Position numbers and translations under genes: made by a program
Notes under the pieces: generated by a model
Told to the model about the DNA's origin: nothing
Databases searched by the model: none
Seen by the model: the letters and a program-made list of their open reading frames with translations, nothing else
Assembly: GCA_977006965.1 (NCBI GenBank)
Contig: OZ345364.1
Span: 2,790,001-2,854,000 of the forward strand
Length of the DNA: 64,000 nucleotides
From: Phymatolithon calcareum
Taxonomy: Eukaryota; Rhodophyta; Florideophyceae; Hapalidiales
Direction of reading: 5' to 3'
Part shown: positions 1 to 9,900 of the stretch, in pieces
Numbering within the stretch: position 1 is the stretch's first letter
Layout: every line of letters begins with the position of its first letter

Positions 1-428
1 AAGACAGACTCAGGAATACCAGAAAGAGGCTTCAATGCTTTCAAAGCGTACTCATCATCAATATTCATCTCAGAGAGCGGCTCCAGATAGATGCCACGAT
101 GAAGCATGTTTTCGCTTTGCACATATGCTTGAGATATGTCACAAGTGTATGTCTCTCTTTCTGGATACATAGCCGCTAAAGAAAATGCAAGCCTTCGTAT
201 CCAGCGAGTGCTAGTTGGTGACCGAGTTGGGATGGAGCTCGCTCCATCATCTCTGTAGTTTCTGGACACAACTCGTTTTTTCACTCTTATTGCACCATCG
301 TCATTTTCTTTCACGATATCCACCCATCCCAGCTTATAAATTCGAATAGCATTCTGAATATCGGATCTCTTGACCTTCTTAAATATTTTTCTTGGATTTA
401 AATCCTCCTTTTCGGCTCGACGTGCTCC
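1..428 (-). pseudogene. Ty1/copia retrotransposon reverse-transcriptase fragment (cut by window edge)
   Basis: Translating the minus strand from about 428 down to 1 gives one open frame of about 142 residues with no suitable start codon. It runs NAIRIYKLGWVDIV, then RVVSRNYRDDG, then TRSPTSTRWIRRLAFSLAAM, then DISQAYVQSENMLHRGIYLEP. This is the order and spacing of the start of the copia-type RT domain (the RVT_2 family): a K/R-rich 'voices its own sequence' strand, the SPT-x-R block, and the first catalytic aspartate in D-I-S-Q-A-Y. The frame is closed by a TAA at 429-431 on the upstream side, so gag, protease and integrase are not attached here. The rest of RT (with the expected YxDD) would lie left of base 1. 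Family assignment is by motif recognition. Whether it is an old fragment or the end of a fuller element cannot be told from this window. Confidence 0.75.
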
Positions 429-944
429 TTAAAGTCATATTCACATGCAATATCTGATATGTTCTAGACTTCCGACACTGTAGAAAAAACAGAATCGGAT
501 GGTGGGGGTTTGACGGCTGTAGATCGAAAAACATTTCGTCCGCTGGGTAACACACTCCCCGAAATTAATATAGCACAGCTCGGCATGAGCTCTCTCTTGT
601 AGCCATAGCTGCCTGTAGGAAACCTGAACCGGACCGAACGGCCCACGAGACACGAAACTGAAGATTTCCGGCGCGGGCGGGTAGCCCGCGCCGGTATTTT
701 TGACCACGACGAATGCTTTGACGAATGCGCGCATTTTGGCGGCTTCTCCGCCGAAATCGGTTGTCGCGATGAAGAACGCTGCCCCGCTGAAGACCAAGTG
801 AAGAGTGCTGACCCCGAAACATTCCGAGAACCGACGCGAAATATCAGAAATCGTGATACATGCTGAATGTATGAAACCATCGATATCATACCCGGTGCAA
901 GACTAGTTGTCGCCGACGCGGAAACCGGAGCCCGCGCCGATAGT
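429..944. other. unassigned stretch with a coding-like minus-strand patch
   Basis: No gene is recognised. On the minus strand, 441-797 stays open for 118 codons. The part nearest its start (MVFSGAAFFIATTDFGG and about 35 further residues) has a protein-like composition, then degrades into serine- and cysteine-rich noise. It could be a relic of a host or transposon gene. A GC-rich hairpin at 668-694 (11-bp perfect arms, loop GGGTA) falls inside this patch. Confidence 0.3.
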
Positions 945-1290
945 CCCCACCGAAGTTGTCCCCCCGAGCGAGGTTCCGTTTCTGGAGCCGCGCAAGATGT
1001 CCCCCCGAGTGGGTTTCCGTTGAAGGCCCCCCGAAGTTGTCCCCCCGAGCTAGCCTCCGTTGACGAGCGCCACCCTCCAAGTTGCCCCCGCGAGCGAGAG
1101 CGAGGCCTCGTTGAAGAGCCTCCCGAAGTTGTCCCCCCGAAACAGCACTCGTTGAAGAGCGCCTACTTGTAACTGTCCCCCCGAGCGAGCTCTCGTTGAA
1201 GAGCACACCCCCTGATGTTAAGAGCCCACAGAAGTTGTCCCCCGAGAGGGCTTCCCTTTATTAGCCCCCCGGAAGTTATGCGAGCGCGCC
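945..1290. repeat. degenerate GC-rich minisatellite, about 8 units
   Basis: The motif GAAGTTGTCCCCCCGAG recurs with variation near 950, 998, 1032, 1079, 1126, 1170, 1232 and 1273. Most copies are followed by a CTCGTTGAAGAGC-type tail. Unit length is about 41-62 bp, so units have gained and lost bases. Open frames exist on both strands only because the repeat is C/G-rich. I see no protein family. Confidence 0.75.
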
Positions 1291-1668
1291 GAGAAGACCT
1301 CCGACTGCGGAGGTTTGCCCTACTCGGCAATTTTTACTGCGAAGAAGAAGAACGTAGCAAGTGATGGATACTAGAGTTGGAGATGATGGAGATGAGTGCA
1401 GCAATTGTGATTTGGGAACATAATTGTTACACAGGGTAGTTACTGAGACCCAAGCTGCTCTATTGTTGGTGAATACCGGCGTTGAGGGCTTGTAAAATAA
1501 AAACATACAATTTCCCCCCCTTGTAGCCATGGCGACTATTATCACCAATATTGTCGTCGCACTGCATGTATAACCTTCTTTTCCAACTCAGTGACTAAAA
1601 TAATTTAGTGTGCCCCTATGGAGTCAAACAGTAAATCAAGTTTGCTTGAATAGAACATTTTTCGTCCG
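1291..1668. other. no feature recognised
   Basis: Between the minisatellite and the Tc1 element I see no coding, RNA or repeat signal that I can support. Confidence 0.4.
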
Positions 1669-2903
1669 CAGTAAGTTAGTGCCACCTCTATCTTTCTCAG
1701 CCTATCGCACCAAGCAACAACGCTCAGTAGCCAGGAGACCCACCGCGCTTCTCGATAACCTTCATGCACTGGTCAGGCATCGATCCAATCAGCTTCCGAA
1801 GCGTTTCCAGTCCGATACAATCCCAGGATGCTTGAATCGCTTCGATTAGGTCGTCCTCGTACTCAAACTGAAGACAATCCTTGTAAAAATCACGCGCAAC
1901 GATGCCGCACAGGTTCTCCATTGGGTTCCGATCGGGACTGTGCGATGGCCAAGTCATAAGACTGATCCCTGCATCAAAGAAGTACTCATCTGTGTACCTT
2001 GCTGAGTGCGCCGGTGCGTAATCCGGCTGGAAACTCCAGTCCCCACCGTAGAAAAATTCAACAAACGGTTCCAGATGATTCTCAAGCAGCTGCAAGTACC
2101 TTTGCGCATTTATTGTGTTCGGTACGAATACTAATTCGGGCTTTTCGCGCCACGAAAAACAACCCTAGACCATAACCCCGCCCCCGCCTTGCTGCCGACG
2201 AGAAAAGGATTCTTCAGGGACCCTTTTGTCGGCCCAATAGTACCCGAAACCGTCTGGGCCTTCCAAACAGAATCACTTCTAATCAGAAAAGATCGTCCTG
2301 GTCCTCTGTGAGCGGCTCAGGCGAAGATGAAGGCGGACCCATTGTCACGCTGATCCTTGTGCCAAGGGGTAAGGCTTGAAGCCCTTTTCATTCGCCTAAA
2401 CTCCAAGTACTTAGTATCGCTAAGGACTTGCTGCACGCGACGCACTCCGACGGGTAAATTATACATGTCTTGGAGCTCCCGAGCCGTCATTTGTGAAACA
2501 AAAGCCTTCCGACTGACTGCCCGAGCAGCCTGGTCAGACACCTTCCGGCCCTCCCGCCTTTTTCCGTCGAGATTGGCCCGGGAACATGTTCAGAAAGTTC
2601 GAGACGGCTTTTCGGGACCGTTTCACTTGCACCGCAATGGCCCTCTTGCTCAAGCCGTTGGAGTCGAGCGTCCGGATCGCCGCTTCCTCCTCCTTCGTCA
2701 GAGACAGTCCACGGCCCATGGTTGTGGGCTGAATGACTCGAACAGCGTACGTGGGTACGCCGCCATGCATATAAAGAAGGCCACAGGGCGCCGAGCGCCC
2801 TATGAATCCCATAAACTTCCGCTTGGCGGATGCATGAAGTTTTCCGGGGCCAAATTGTTGCGCGGGAAAAACTAGGGGCTATCGTACATTTTGGCGTACA
2901 CTG
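1669..2903 (-). mobile_element. Tc1-like DNA transposon, decayed
   Basis: A Tc1-type transposase relic occupies 1724-2719 on the minus strand. Both candidate ends carry CAGT: CAGTAAGTTAGTGCC at 1669 on the plus strand, and CAGTGTACGCCAAAATGTAC read on the minus strand inward from 2903. The implied length of 1235 bp fits Tc1 elements. The right end looks like a typical Tc1 terminus, but the two ends match only weakly, so the left boundary is tentative. Confidence 0.55.
1724..2719 (-). pseudogene. Tc1/mariner-superfamily transposase (DD34E), inactivated
   Basis: Start at the ATG complementary to 2717-2719 (MGRGLSLTKEEEAAIRTLD), giving about 331 codons to the TGA at 1724, the usual Tc1 length. 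The N-terminal third is the helix-turn-helix DNA-binding part, ending near RRKKAGG. The middle carries the first catalytic Asp in a degraded S-D-stop-K-stop-F block, followed by GPDGFGYYWADKR and SRRQQGGGGVMV. The C-terminal part has the second Asp in QPDYAPAHSA and, exactly 34 residues later, the Glu in SPDRNPMEN, so this is a DD34E enzyme. At least three in-frame stops (two just after the first Asp, one replacing W in VMVWG) and a frameshift near 2535-2541 make it non-functional. Confidence 0.85.
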
Positions 2904-2964
2904 CGAGTTAACAAAAATATAGCGAGCCATATTTCGGCTAGTACGTAGAGCAATGAGTAGACGA

Positions 2965-2987
2965 TTAAAGGACCACCGGTCCTTTAA
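2965..2987. repeat. 23-nt palindrome
   Basis: Arms TTAAAGGACC (2965-2974) and GGTCCTTTAA (2978-2987) are perfect complements around a 3-nt spacer. Confidence 0.85.
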
Positions 2988-3575
2988 CGCGATTCCCGCC
3001 ATGCGTGTGCCCCTGACGGTTTGCTTAGGTGGCGCCACATTAATTTCGGGGATTGTAGTACACAAATGGTTTCACCAAACTTATCAATAAAGACAAATGG
3101 CCCTTCCCATTTCTTGGTCTGATTGAATGCACACAGGTGTAACCTTGCTTCCTGTCGATGCTGTACGCCACCTGAAAGTAAACTCTACCGCTCCAATTTG
3201 AGTTTCAATGTGGAAACTATGCCTTCAGTTGCAATTGCAATTCGAAACTCTGCTCCAATTACAGTTGCAATAGCGAAAACTCCGTGCAATACATATAAAA
3301 TTGCAATTAATTGCAATTAAATGCAATAAAATTAAATTGGGAGAATCCCTGCTTGGATTGCGGGGCCTGTACGTTTGAGAAAATCCAGAAGACGGTGGAG
3401 TGCTGATATTAGAAGCTTTCTTAATCATGGGGACTGGAAACTCGAGGCCGGAGTCTGGGTCAGTATTTACGGAAGCAAAGTGCATCAGGGGCATCCAGGT
3501 CAAGACAAGAAATGATACCGAATGTAGTTACATTAGAGAATTGCTGCCGAAAGGATCTCAGGTTGTATATCTGCA

Positions 3576-3627
3576 ACCCATGCAAGCATTGACACTACAT
3601 ATATGTAGAGTCAATGCTTGCACGGGT
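3576..3627. repeat. 52-nt loop-free palindrome
   Basis: TGCAAGCATTGAC (3581-3593) pairs with GTCAATGCTTGCA (3610-3622). The centre, 3595-3608, is itself a perfect palindrome CTACATATATGTAG, and the pairing extends outward over ACCC/GGGT. Only two positions are unpaired (A/A and A/C). Confidence 0.9.
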
Positions 3628-3882
3628 GCTTTCCCTAGATAGGATGGATCGTATGTCTTCCCCGATGTGCACAAGGGCCCAGACCTGGTTCGCCAAAATT
3701 CGTTCTCCTTAGCCGCTAGCGGAAATAAAACGCCTTCCTCGTGCCTCGAAACAATATTATATAGGTGAATTTGAAATCTCAAAGTATAGAAGAAAATGTG
3801 CGTTGCTGAATGTGACCTCAAAAATCTATTCCATAGTATGGTCTCTGTCGCAGAAATGGTCAAAAGATCTTATTCTGCATTC

Positions 3883-3976
3883 AGACGAGAAGCCATTGCC
3901 GGACTGTCAGGCAATGGCTTCTCGTCTGTGCACTGGCTTGCTATCCTTGCCAGACAAGGATAGCAAGTCAGTGCAC
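3883..3976. repeat. two abutting hairpins
   Basis: Hairpin 1 has perfect 18-bp arms at 3883-3900 and 3910-3927 with a 9-nt loop. Hairpin 2 starts on the very next base and has 22-bp arms at 3928-3949 and 3955-3976 with one mismatch and a 5-nt loop. The two hairpins are unrelated in sequence. Confidence 0.92.
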
Positions 3977-4180
3977 TCTTTACTGTATCATATTGTAGAA
4001 CCTATGATGTCCCCAACGGGGCAATTAGTAGTTGAAATGGACCGATATATCATTATAAAACGCCTATACGCAAGCAGCTGGTTCTCTCAAGTGAGCACGA
4101 CGCTAATATCGAATACATTCGGAACGGCAACAGAGCGTCACCTGGAGACCGTACCCAAGAACCTAACCAAGTATGAACTT

Positions 4181-4277
4181 TCTTTTTCAATTGAACTTTA
4201 TTTAAAAGCCTCTCAATCTTACGAATATTCGGGCAAGGCTTCCTCAGTTGCTACCTTCCAATGTGTAGACCGTTGAA
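4181..4277 (+). repeat. dispersed repeat, copy 1
   Basis: The core CTTACGAATATTCGGGCAAG and its flanks out to GTGTAGACCGTTGAA recur, diverged and inverted, at 27751-27850. About 90-100 bp are recognisably shared. The source element is unknown; it may be the end of a retroelement. Confidence 0.7.
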
Positions 4278-7200
4278 ACCTACCGTCTGCCATAGGCGGT
4301 GGGAAAAGTTGTGGGTTCACTGCTGGTGTTCCCGCTAATAGGCTTCGTGTCCTAAGGGACATCTACGTAACTTCTCGATCTTGATTCAGAGCAGTCCTTC
4401 TTCGTTTTCCATGCACTCGATGATGGTCCTGCTGAATATCAAGAGCTCGTTAAGTGCTCTCTCGGTGTCCAGTCTTTGTCTCATTTCAGTTCATATCCTG
4501 ACGGATTGTTTTCCAGCGTTTCCATATGCTGTCGAGCTCGGTTTCCAAAACAAAGTTTGAACTGGACTCCAGAAAATTTAAGAACGGAAAAGGCATTAGA
4601 TTCCATACTACTCTACAGCGTCACCATAATTGACAATATGGAAAACGACGACTCTCTGTATTAGGGACCAGGCGATATACTAGAACGAACGATTTATGAA
4701 AAGCTGCTCCCGTACAGTCTTAGGAGTGTTAATGAGGGCTTTAAAATGAACAACTAAACATTTGCAAAATAAAGTATAAAACGCCTTGTTCCCGAGAACC
4801 CCGGGAATAAACGGCAAGTTGGTATCAAGAATTCTATTCTCGAGTTCATCGCAACTTCCGTCGTCAACACATCCTCGCACGAGCTATTCGCCCAAGGATG
4901 TGGTTGATAATCAGTAACGTCTTGCACGGGCTCATCGCCCAGGACGTTGGCTGATGCGTTCAAGCTTCCGCAACACTTCGCACGGGTTCAACGATTCAAG
5001 CTTTGAAAACTTCTCACCCCTAAACGGCGAATTAATTTCTCGCAACAGTTTCGGGTACTACAAGGCGTAAAAGTTACAAGAGTGGCTGCAGACGCTTGGG
5101 GCCTTTATACAAAAAGGCTTCAAATAAACTGACATCCGTCCCACCCCTGAACAGTACTGGTATGATCACACGCCATTGTAAGGATCATTGGTGTTCAGCA
5201 GCGTATCTGTTTATGAGGAAGCATTTCCAACTGTGAACACCACTGTAACGAATAGGATACAAATCGTTCAAAACCAAGGCTCTATAGTGCTACAGTAGAC
5301 ATGTTTATGTAACCATTCCACTTGCGCTGCATGTTTTTAATGATAGAGATGGATCTCGAGAATTTTAATTCTCCTCAAATCCATCTCAAACGTATGTATT
5401 CTGTTGCCCATATCGTACAGTATCCGGCTCTGCTGTTCGCAAAAGCAAAACTGCTCGATGGAGAGTGACAGCATGGCTACACTGTCAGTAACTGCGATAC
5501 TGTACAATACAGGTATATTTTTCGCAATGTTCTTTTTCCGCCTGAATGCACTCGTCCTTTTGAGTCCTGTGTCAGTATCTTTCACATACTGTAACTTTAC
5601 TGTACAGTACTGTAGTACAGTAAACCATCTGCGTGTGACATCAACCTACGTTGCGCAAATGATAGCTACGGGTATGGATGGGTTCTTCCTCGGGGGGAGA
5701 CGTTATGCAATCAAAAGTGCGCCAGCTCAAGCATGTTCATCAGAATTATTTTCCAGTTCGATAGGGGACAACAGCGCTCCCTGATCTACAGGAGATCCAT
5801 GCAGCTCTGATCTGGACTTTCTTCTCTACGAAATCAAAAAATCAAGGTCGTCAGCACGCAGGAGAGAAAAAGCATTTCTGGCGGAAACAAATTCCATGAG
5901 ATCGACACTGACAATTGGCAAAGCGAAAAGGTATGACCATGCTTCGACTTTCGAAACCAAGACACGATATGTTCGAAAAATAGCCAGTTCATTGTTTCTA
6001 CCCTCCCATCAGATGGAGAAAAGCTACCGGTTAAGCTTGAACTTCATTGGAAACCGTCTGTCTGACGATTTTTTTGCAAAAAGGGCACCATATATATAGC
6101 GACAGAAGCACTACGCGAGTCGCATGTGTGGGTACCGTGGTTTTCTCAACTGGGTTAATGTTCTGTGTCTGGCTATATTCAACTTTTGCGTAACCAAATA
6201 CATTCGAATGGTCTCGATAAAGGACACTGTCGACATCAGGGGAGGACTTCCCGTGTTTCAACGATGCACCTAATATGGTACCGATAGCTCCCCGTAGTAA
6301 CTATACATTTGGTTTCCGACTCGAATAACTAAAGTGAAGACTTGATACGAGCACTTGCATTTGAAGCGCAGGTGTGTCTCCTTCACATTACAGATGCCAT
6401 ACAACTGAGCCCTCACTCCGCGCCCATTCCGTTGCACTTGTCCAATCGTTCGTGCTTGAGCTTATGGTCACACAGTGTATACAAATGCGAAACAGTAAAA
6501 AGTAGATGCCTTGTCTTTGGTCTCAGAAATCCCTCTGTTAAGAAATGCAAGGCAAACAGCTGGTTGCACTTCAAATTCTGTTTCGTTGACTTGTTGCCGA
6601 TGCGCTCTTCCTGCGAGTTGGCAGGCGTGGTACACACAGACGAAACTTGAGAAGTAATTTGCCTGTGCCGCCTGTGTCCAGGAAGCGCAGTAAGCAGCAT
6701 TGCCGTGCTGCAGCATTCACATGGCGTTTAGAATAGTTGCAGGTCACTAGAGACTCCAGCACGGCCTTGCAAATTAACGTCCAGTCTTTAAAGCCAAATA
6801 TGAAGTTTTACCAACTCATCCGCTACTTTTCGAAAAGGAAGAATTTTTCAATGAGTGCTCCATTCGTCATTTGTCATCTCTCCGCTTGGGTCGCTGCCTC
6901 GACATTCTTGGTCCTTTGCAATTTCTTAGTATTTCTGGTTGCTGACGTCTGTTTTGTGGGTTCACTTTCTGGTGGATATCATCTCGATCAGCATATATAT
7001 ATTGCCTTTGGTTTCACAATATGATGTAGCTACAAATACCCATGCTTTCTTATCAGTCTTCGCACGAAGCAATGTGCAAGTGCATCCCTTCTCTCTGTAG
7101 ATCCGAATATGCGACACATAGTCCCTCACCCATCCATACTTCGATTCCTTTGCAAGAGAGAAAGAAAGTACCTATGCATATGAACAAGTTTGGAGTGACC

Positions 7201-9003
7201 TGTCGATCGATCGACGAGGACTCAGTGCTGTTGGAGGTCAATAACTCCATATGGCAAGAACAATCCCGAGGTGGAAAATGATTCTGCCAGTTCTGCGGCT
7301 GCGACAAATTGCGGTAAGTGCGCAATGATCAGTCCGCCTATATCCTCGACCATGGGCGATGAGACAAACACCGTTGACGATGACTCACTGTAAGGTACCT
7401 CGCTGTTGAGGTACGGGGTTCACATCCTTGCATATATCCTATGATTCAACCGTAAAGCAAGTCAGCTCCACAGGGACATAGAGCGATCAGCAAACTAGCA
7501 ATTTGATACCAACATGTGCAAATGCGCGTAAATTTGATAATGGCCAGCGCTCGCTCTCGCTCGCCAAGTAATGGAACGTGGATCATTGTCCATAAACACG
7601 AAAATCTATCAATTCAGGTGACACGCGACAGACCCAGAGGAAAAGACAAAAAATGGCCGAGGTCGAATCTTGTCATAGCCCACACTTTGATACGCTGAGG
7701 GCTCATTGCTCCTTTTAGTGAGATACAGCTTGTAAGGAAACATTACTATTCAGAGCCTCTTACCACGCCGTAATCTCCGCCCAAGTCGCGACTGCAACAT
7801 AGGCGCGTATAGCGACGTTCAGGACAGGGGCCTTGAAAGGGTTGGAATATCACTTTTCGACAGTCCACACTTCTGCTTGTTCAGACGGTCAAGGGGCGCG
7901 ACCAGCTGAGGAAGATGACCTACTCCCCGGCCAGTGGAATCGTTCAAACGTTCATTGCTGACGCAACGTCTGATCACGGTTTTCAGTACTAATGGATCCC
8001 GAGCTTTGGAGGCCATGCGCAGCTCTGTCAGGAACGTTGTACCCGACCGGTGGGACACTGCCATCTCACTTGCGCCTCTCGTGAGTCTATTTATCACAAG
8101 TTTATCCCCATGTTCTACGAACCTCCACCCATATTACCGGGATTTGGCGTTGCACGGCATCGGTTTGCGCGCGCAAGGCTGTTACTTTTCTTCCCATAGC
8201 TTGTCTGCTGGATAATTCTTTCCACAGGAGACACGGACGGCGGTGCTTTAACGAGACCACTATTGCCGATACAGTTTCCCGAAACGAGACTTTCTGTCCC
8301 GGGGGGTCGGCAAGTCGAAACTATTCGTGGCCCATATCCCCTTGACAACTCCACCTCTTTTGTCGGTGAGATGATAAAGACGATGACAAACTTTAGATAG
8401 AGAAACCTCTGGTGATCGAAACGCAGCGAGCCTCAAGTCGAGGGAACGCAGAATATAATACAGGCCAAGTATGACGAATCGTGGTGCAGTACAAAATAAT
8501 ATCTTTTAGGCTTGCAGCTGGAGACCGTGCGAGATAAGCGATTAGAGTACACTTCAGCATACAACTGGGCAGTATTATTTGCCGATTTGTACTTCCCACT
8601 TCTAGTAGTGCAGTTTGGCTCTCTGGTTCATACAAAACAAAATAATCTGATCCAACGGCTACTGAAAGTGGACGTGGGAACGGAAAAGTGATTGAAGTTG
8701 GAGGCAGTCCACACACATTGTGCGTGGGGATCATCCCCATGTCCATAACGTTACGTGGGATCCGACCGCATCAGCAGAGAAAGCTAATCAGCAAATATCT
8801 TGTCATAAACTGAAGTTACCCTCGCGTCTCCAACCCCCTTCCATCATCGATTGCCCACGCACCCCCGTCATACCTATAATAGAGCGCCTCGTCGCCTGCC
8901 TGATGGCATTTACCTTATACTGTAGATGTGGAAGGCCATAGAAATACCTTCTGCTACGTTTAGGCCAGATCACCTGTTGACAGGAAACCGAAAAAGACAT
9001 ACA
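4278..9003. other. long gene-poor stretch
   Basis: No intact gene is recognised. Minor contents: a diverged tandem duplication around 4885-4960 (CACGAGCTATTCGCCCA / CACGGGCTCATCGCCCA); hairpins at 5596-5624 (10-bp arms) and 7395-7414 (7-bp arms). On the minus strand at 7819-8097 there is a patch reading LPQLVAPLDRL, which resembles the end of a gypsy-type reverse transcriptase palm. That patch is too short and broken to call. Confidence 0.4.
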
Positions 9004-9065
9004 TGACTTCATGTTCCGGTTTTCATCACTTACATGTAGGTGATGAAAACCGGAACATGAAGTCA
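9004..9065. repeat. 62-nt loop-free palindrome
   Basis: Perfect 26-bp arms at 9004-9029 and 9040-9065. The 10 central bases contain the palindrome TACATGTA, leaving one T/G mismatch in the whole structure. No related sequence was noticed elsewhere in the window. Confidence 0.93.
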
Positions 9066-9900
9066 CTGATAAGGGACCTCTCTGGGATTTTGCAGTAGGG
9101 ACAATGCGCACGCAATCTAATCTATTCGACATGATGAACTCACTGATTTCTTGTCCAGGTGAAAAATCAGGAATTGAGTGAGCTTTAGCGCTAGCGCATT
9201 CGCTCGGCTGCGCATTGATAGTGGACCTTCTCAGAGAATTCGAGTTCTTCACAATTTAGGTTGAATCTGTAAGGTAAAATTCAGCTGTTCCTCTCGGGAA
9301 CGTGCAGCTGCATCTCCGGATCACCTGACGAGTATTTCACCGGAGCGCCAAAATCGGGTCTCCACACCACTTTACTGCAATACTACGTACCAGCCACCGC
9401 TGCCGCCATGCAGGCGAAGCTATCCAGTGTCTGCCTCCCTCCAGTCACAACAGAGTGAATTCACTAAGCGGTGCGCGCGCTACAGTATCCCGGACATCTG
9501 CCGCGACTGCCGCTGTCGTTCCTTGCAAACCGACGTTCAAAAGTTTGAAATCGGTTTATCCATTTTTGTAATTCCACCGACGTGGCGCGCATTTATTGGT
9601 CGATTTTTGTAGGAGAGTCGACCCGCATGTGTAAGCCCTAAGTGAAAGCCTATGGTCAATTGGCTGCACGGAGCTCCGCACGGCGCACGTTCCAGAGCCC
9701 CGCCAGATCCAGGTTGCGCCATGTCTTATGCCAACACGTTCTGGCCAATCGGCACGCCGCGCAAAAGCGCGAGCGTCGCGCAGCACTATCATACCGTTGG
9801 CAAACCCACAGCTGTCCACGCACTTCCCTCCCGCGCACCGCACTCGTCCACAGCGTCGCCCACGCCGTTTGCAGAGTGAACAGGCTGCGTGACGCCGGCC
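9066..9900. other. upstream region of the armadillo gene
   Basis: No gene is recognised. GC content rises from about 9600 toward the armadillo gene. Open frames at 9640-9900 on both strands look like by-products of this GC-rich 5' region. No convincing TATA box was identified. Confidence 0.35.

Larger units (their letters stand above)
2904..4180. other. gene-free stretch rich in palindromes
   Basis: No gene is recognised. The stretch holds palindromes at 2965-2987, 3576-3627 and 3883-3976 (listed separately). It also has an AT-rich low-complexity patch at about 3225-3340 made of repeated AATTGCAATT-type words. The open frames here are short and look random. Confidence 0.5.

Noticed and set aside
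945-1290. CRISPR-like regular repeats
   Set aside because: Unit lengths vary, there are no unique spacers of constant size, and the context is eukaryotic; it is a degenerate minisatellite.
1609-3020. GTGTGCCCCT at both ends of the Tc1 region as terminal repeats
   Set aside because: The two copies are in direct, not inverted, orientation and lie outside the CAGT-type ends.
7819-8097. Gypsy-type reverse transcriptase end (LPQLVAPLDRL)
   Set aside because: Only one short block is readable and no catalytic motif or neighbouring integrase was found, so it is noted but not called.
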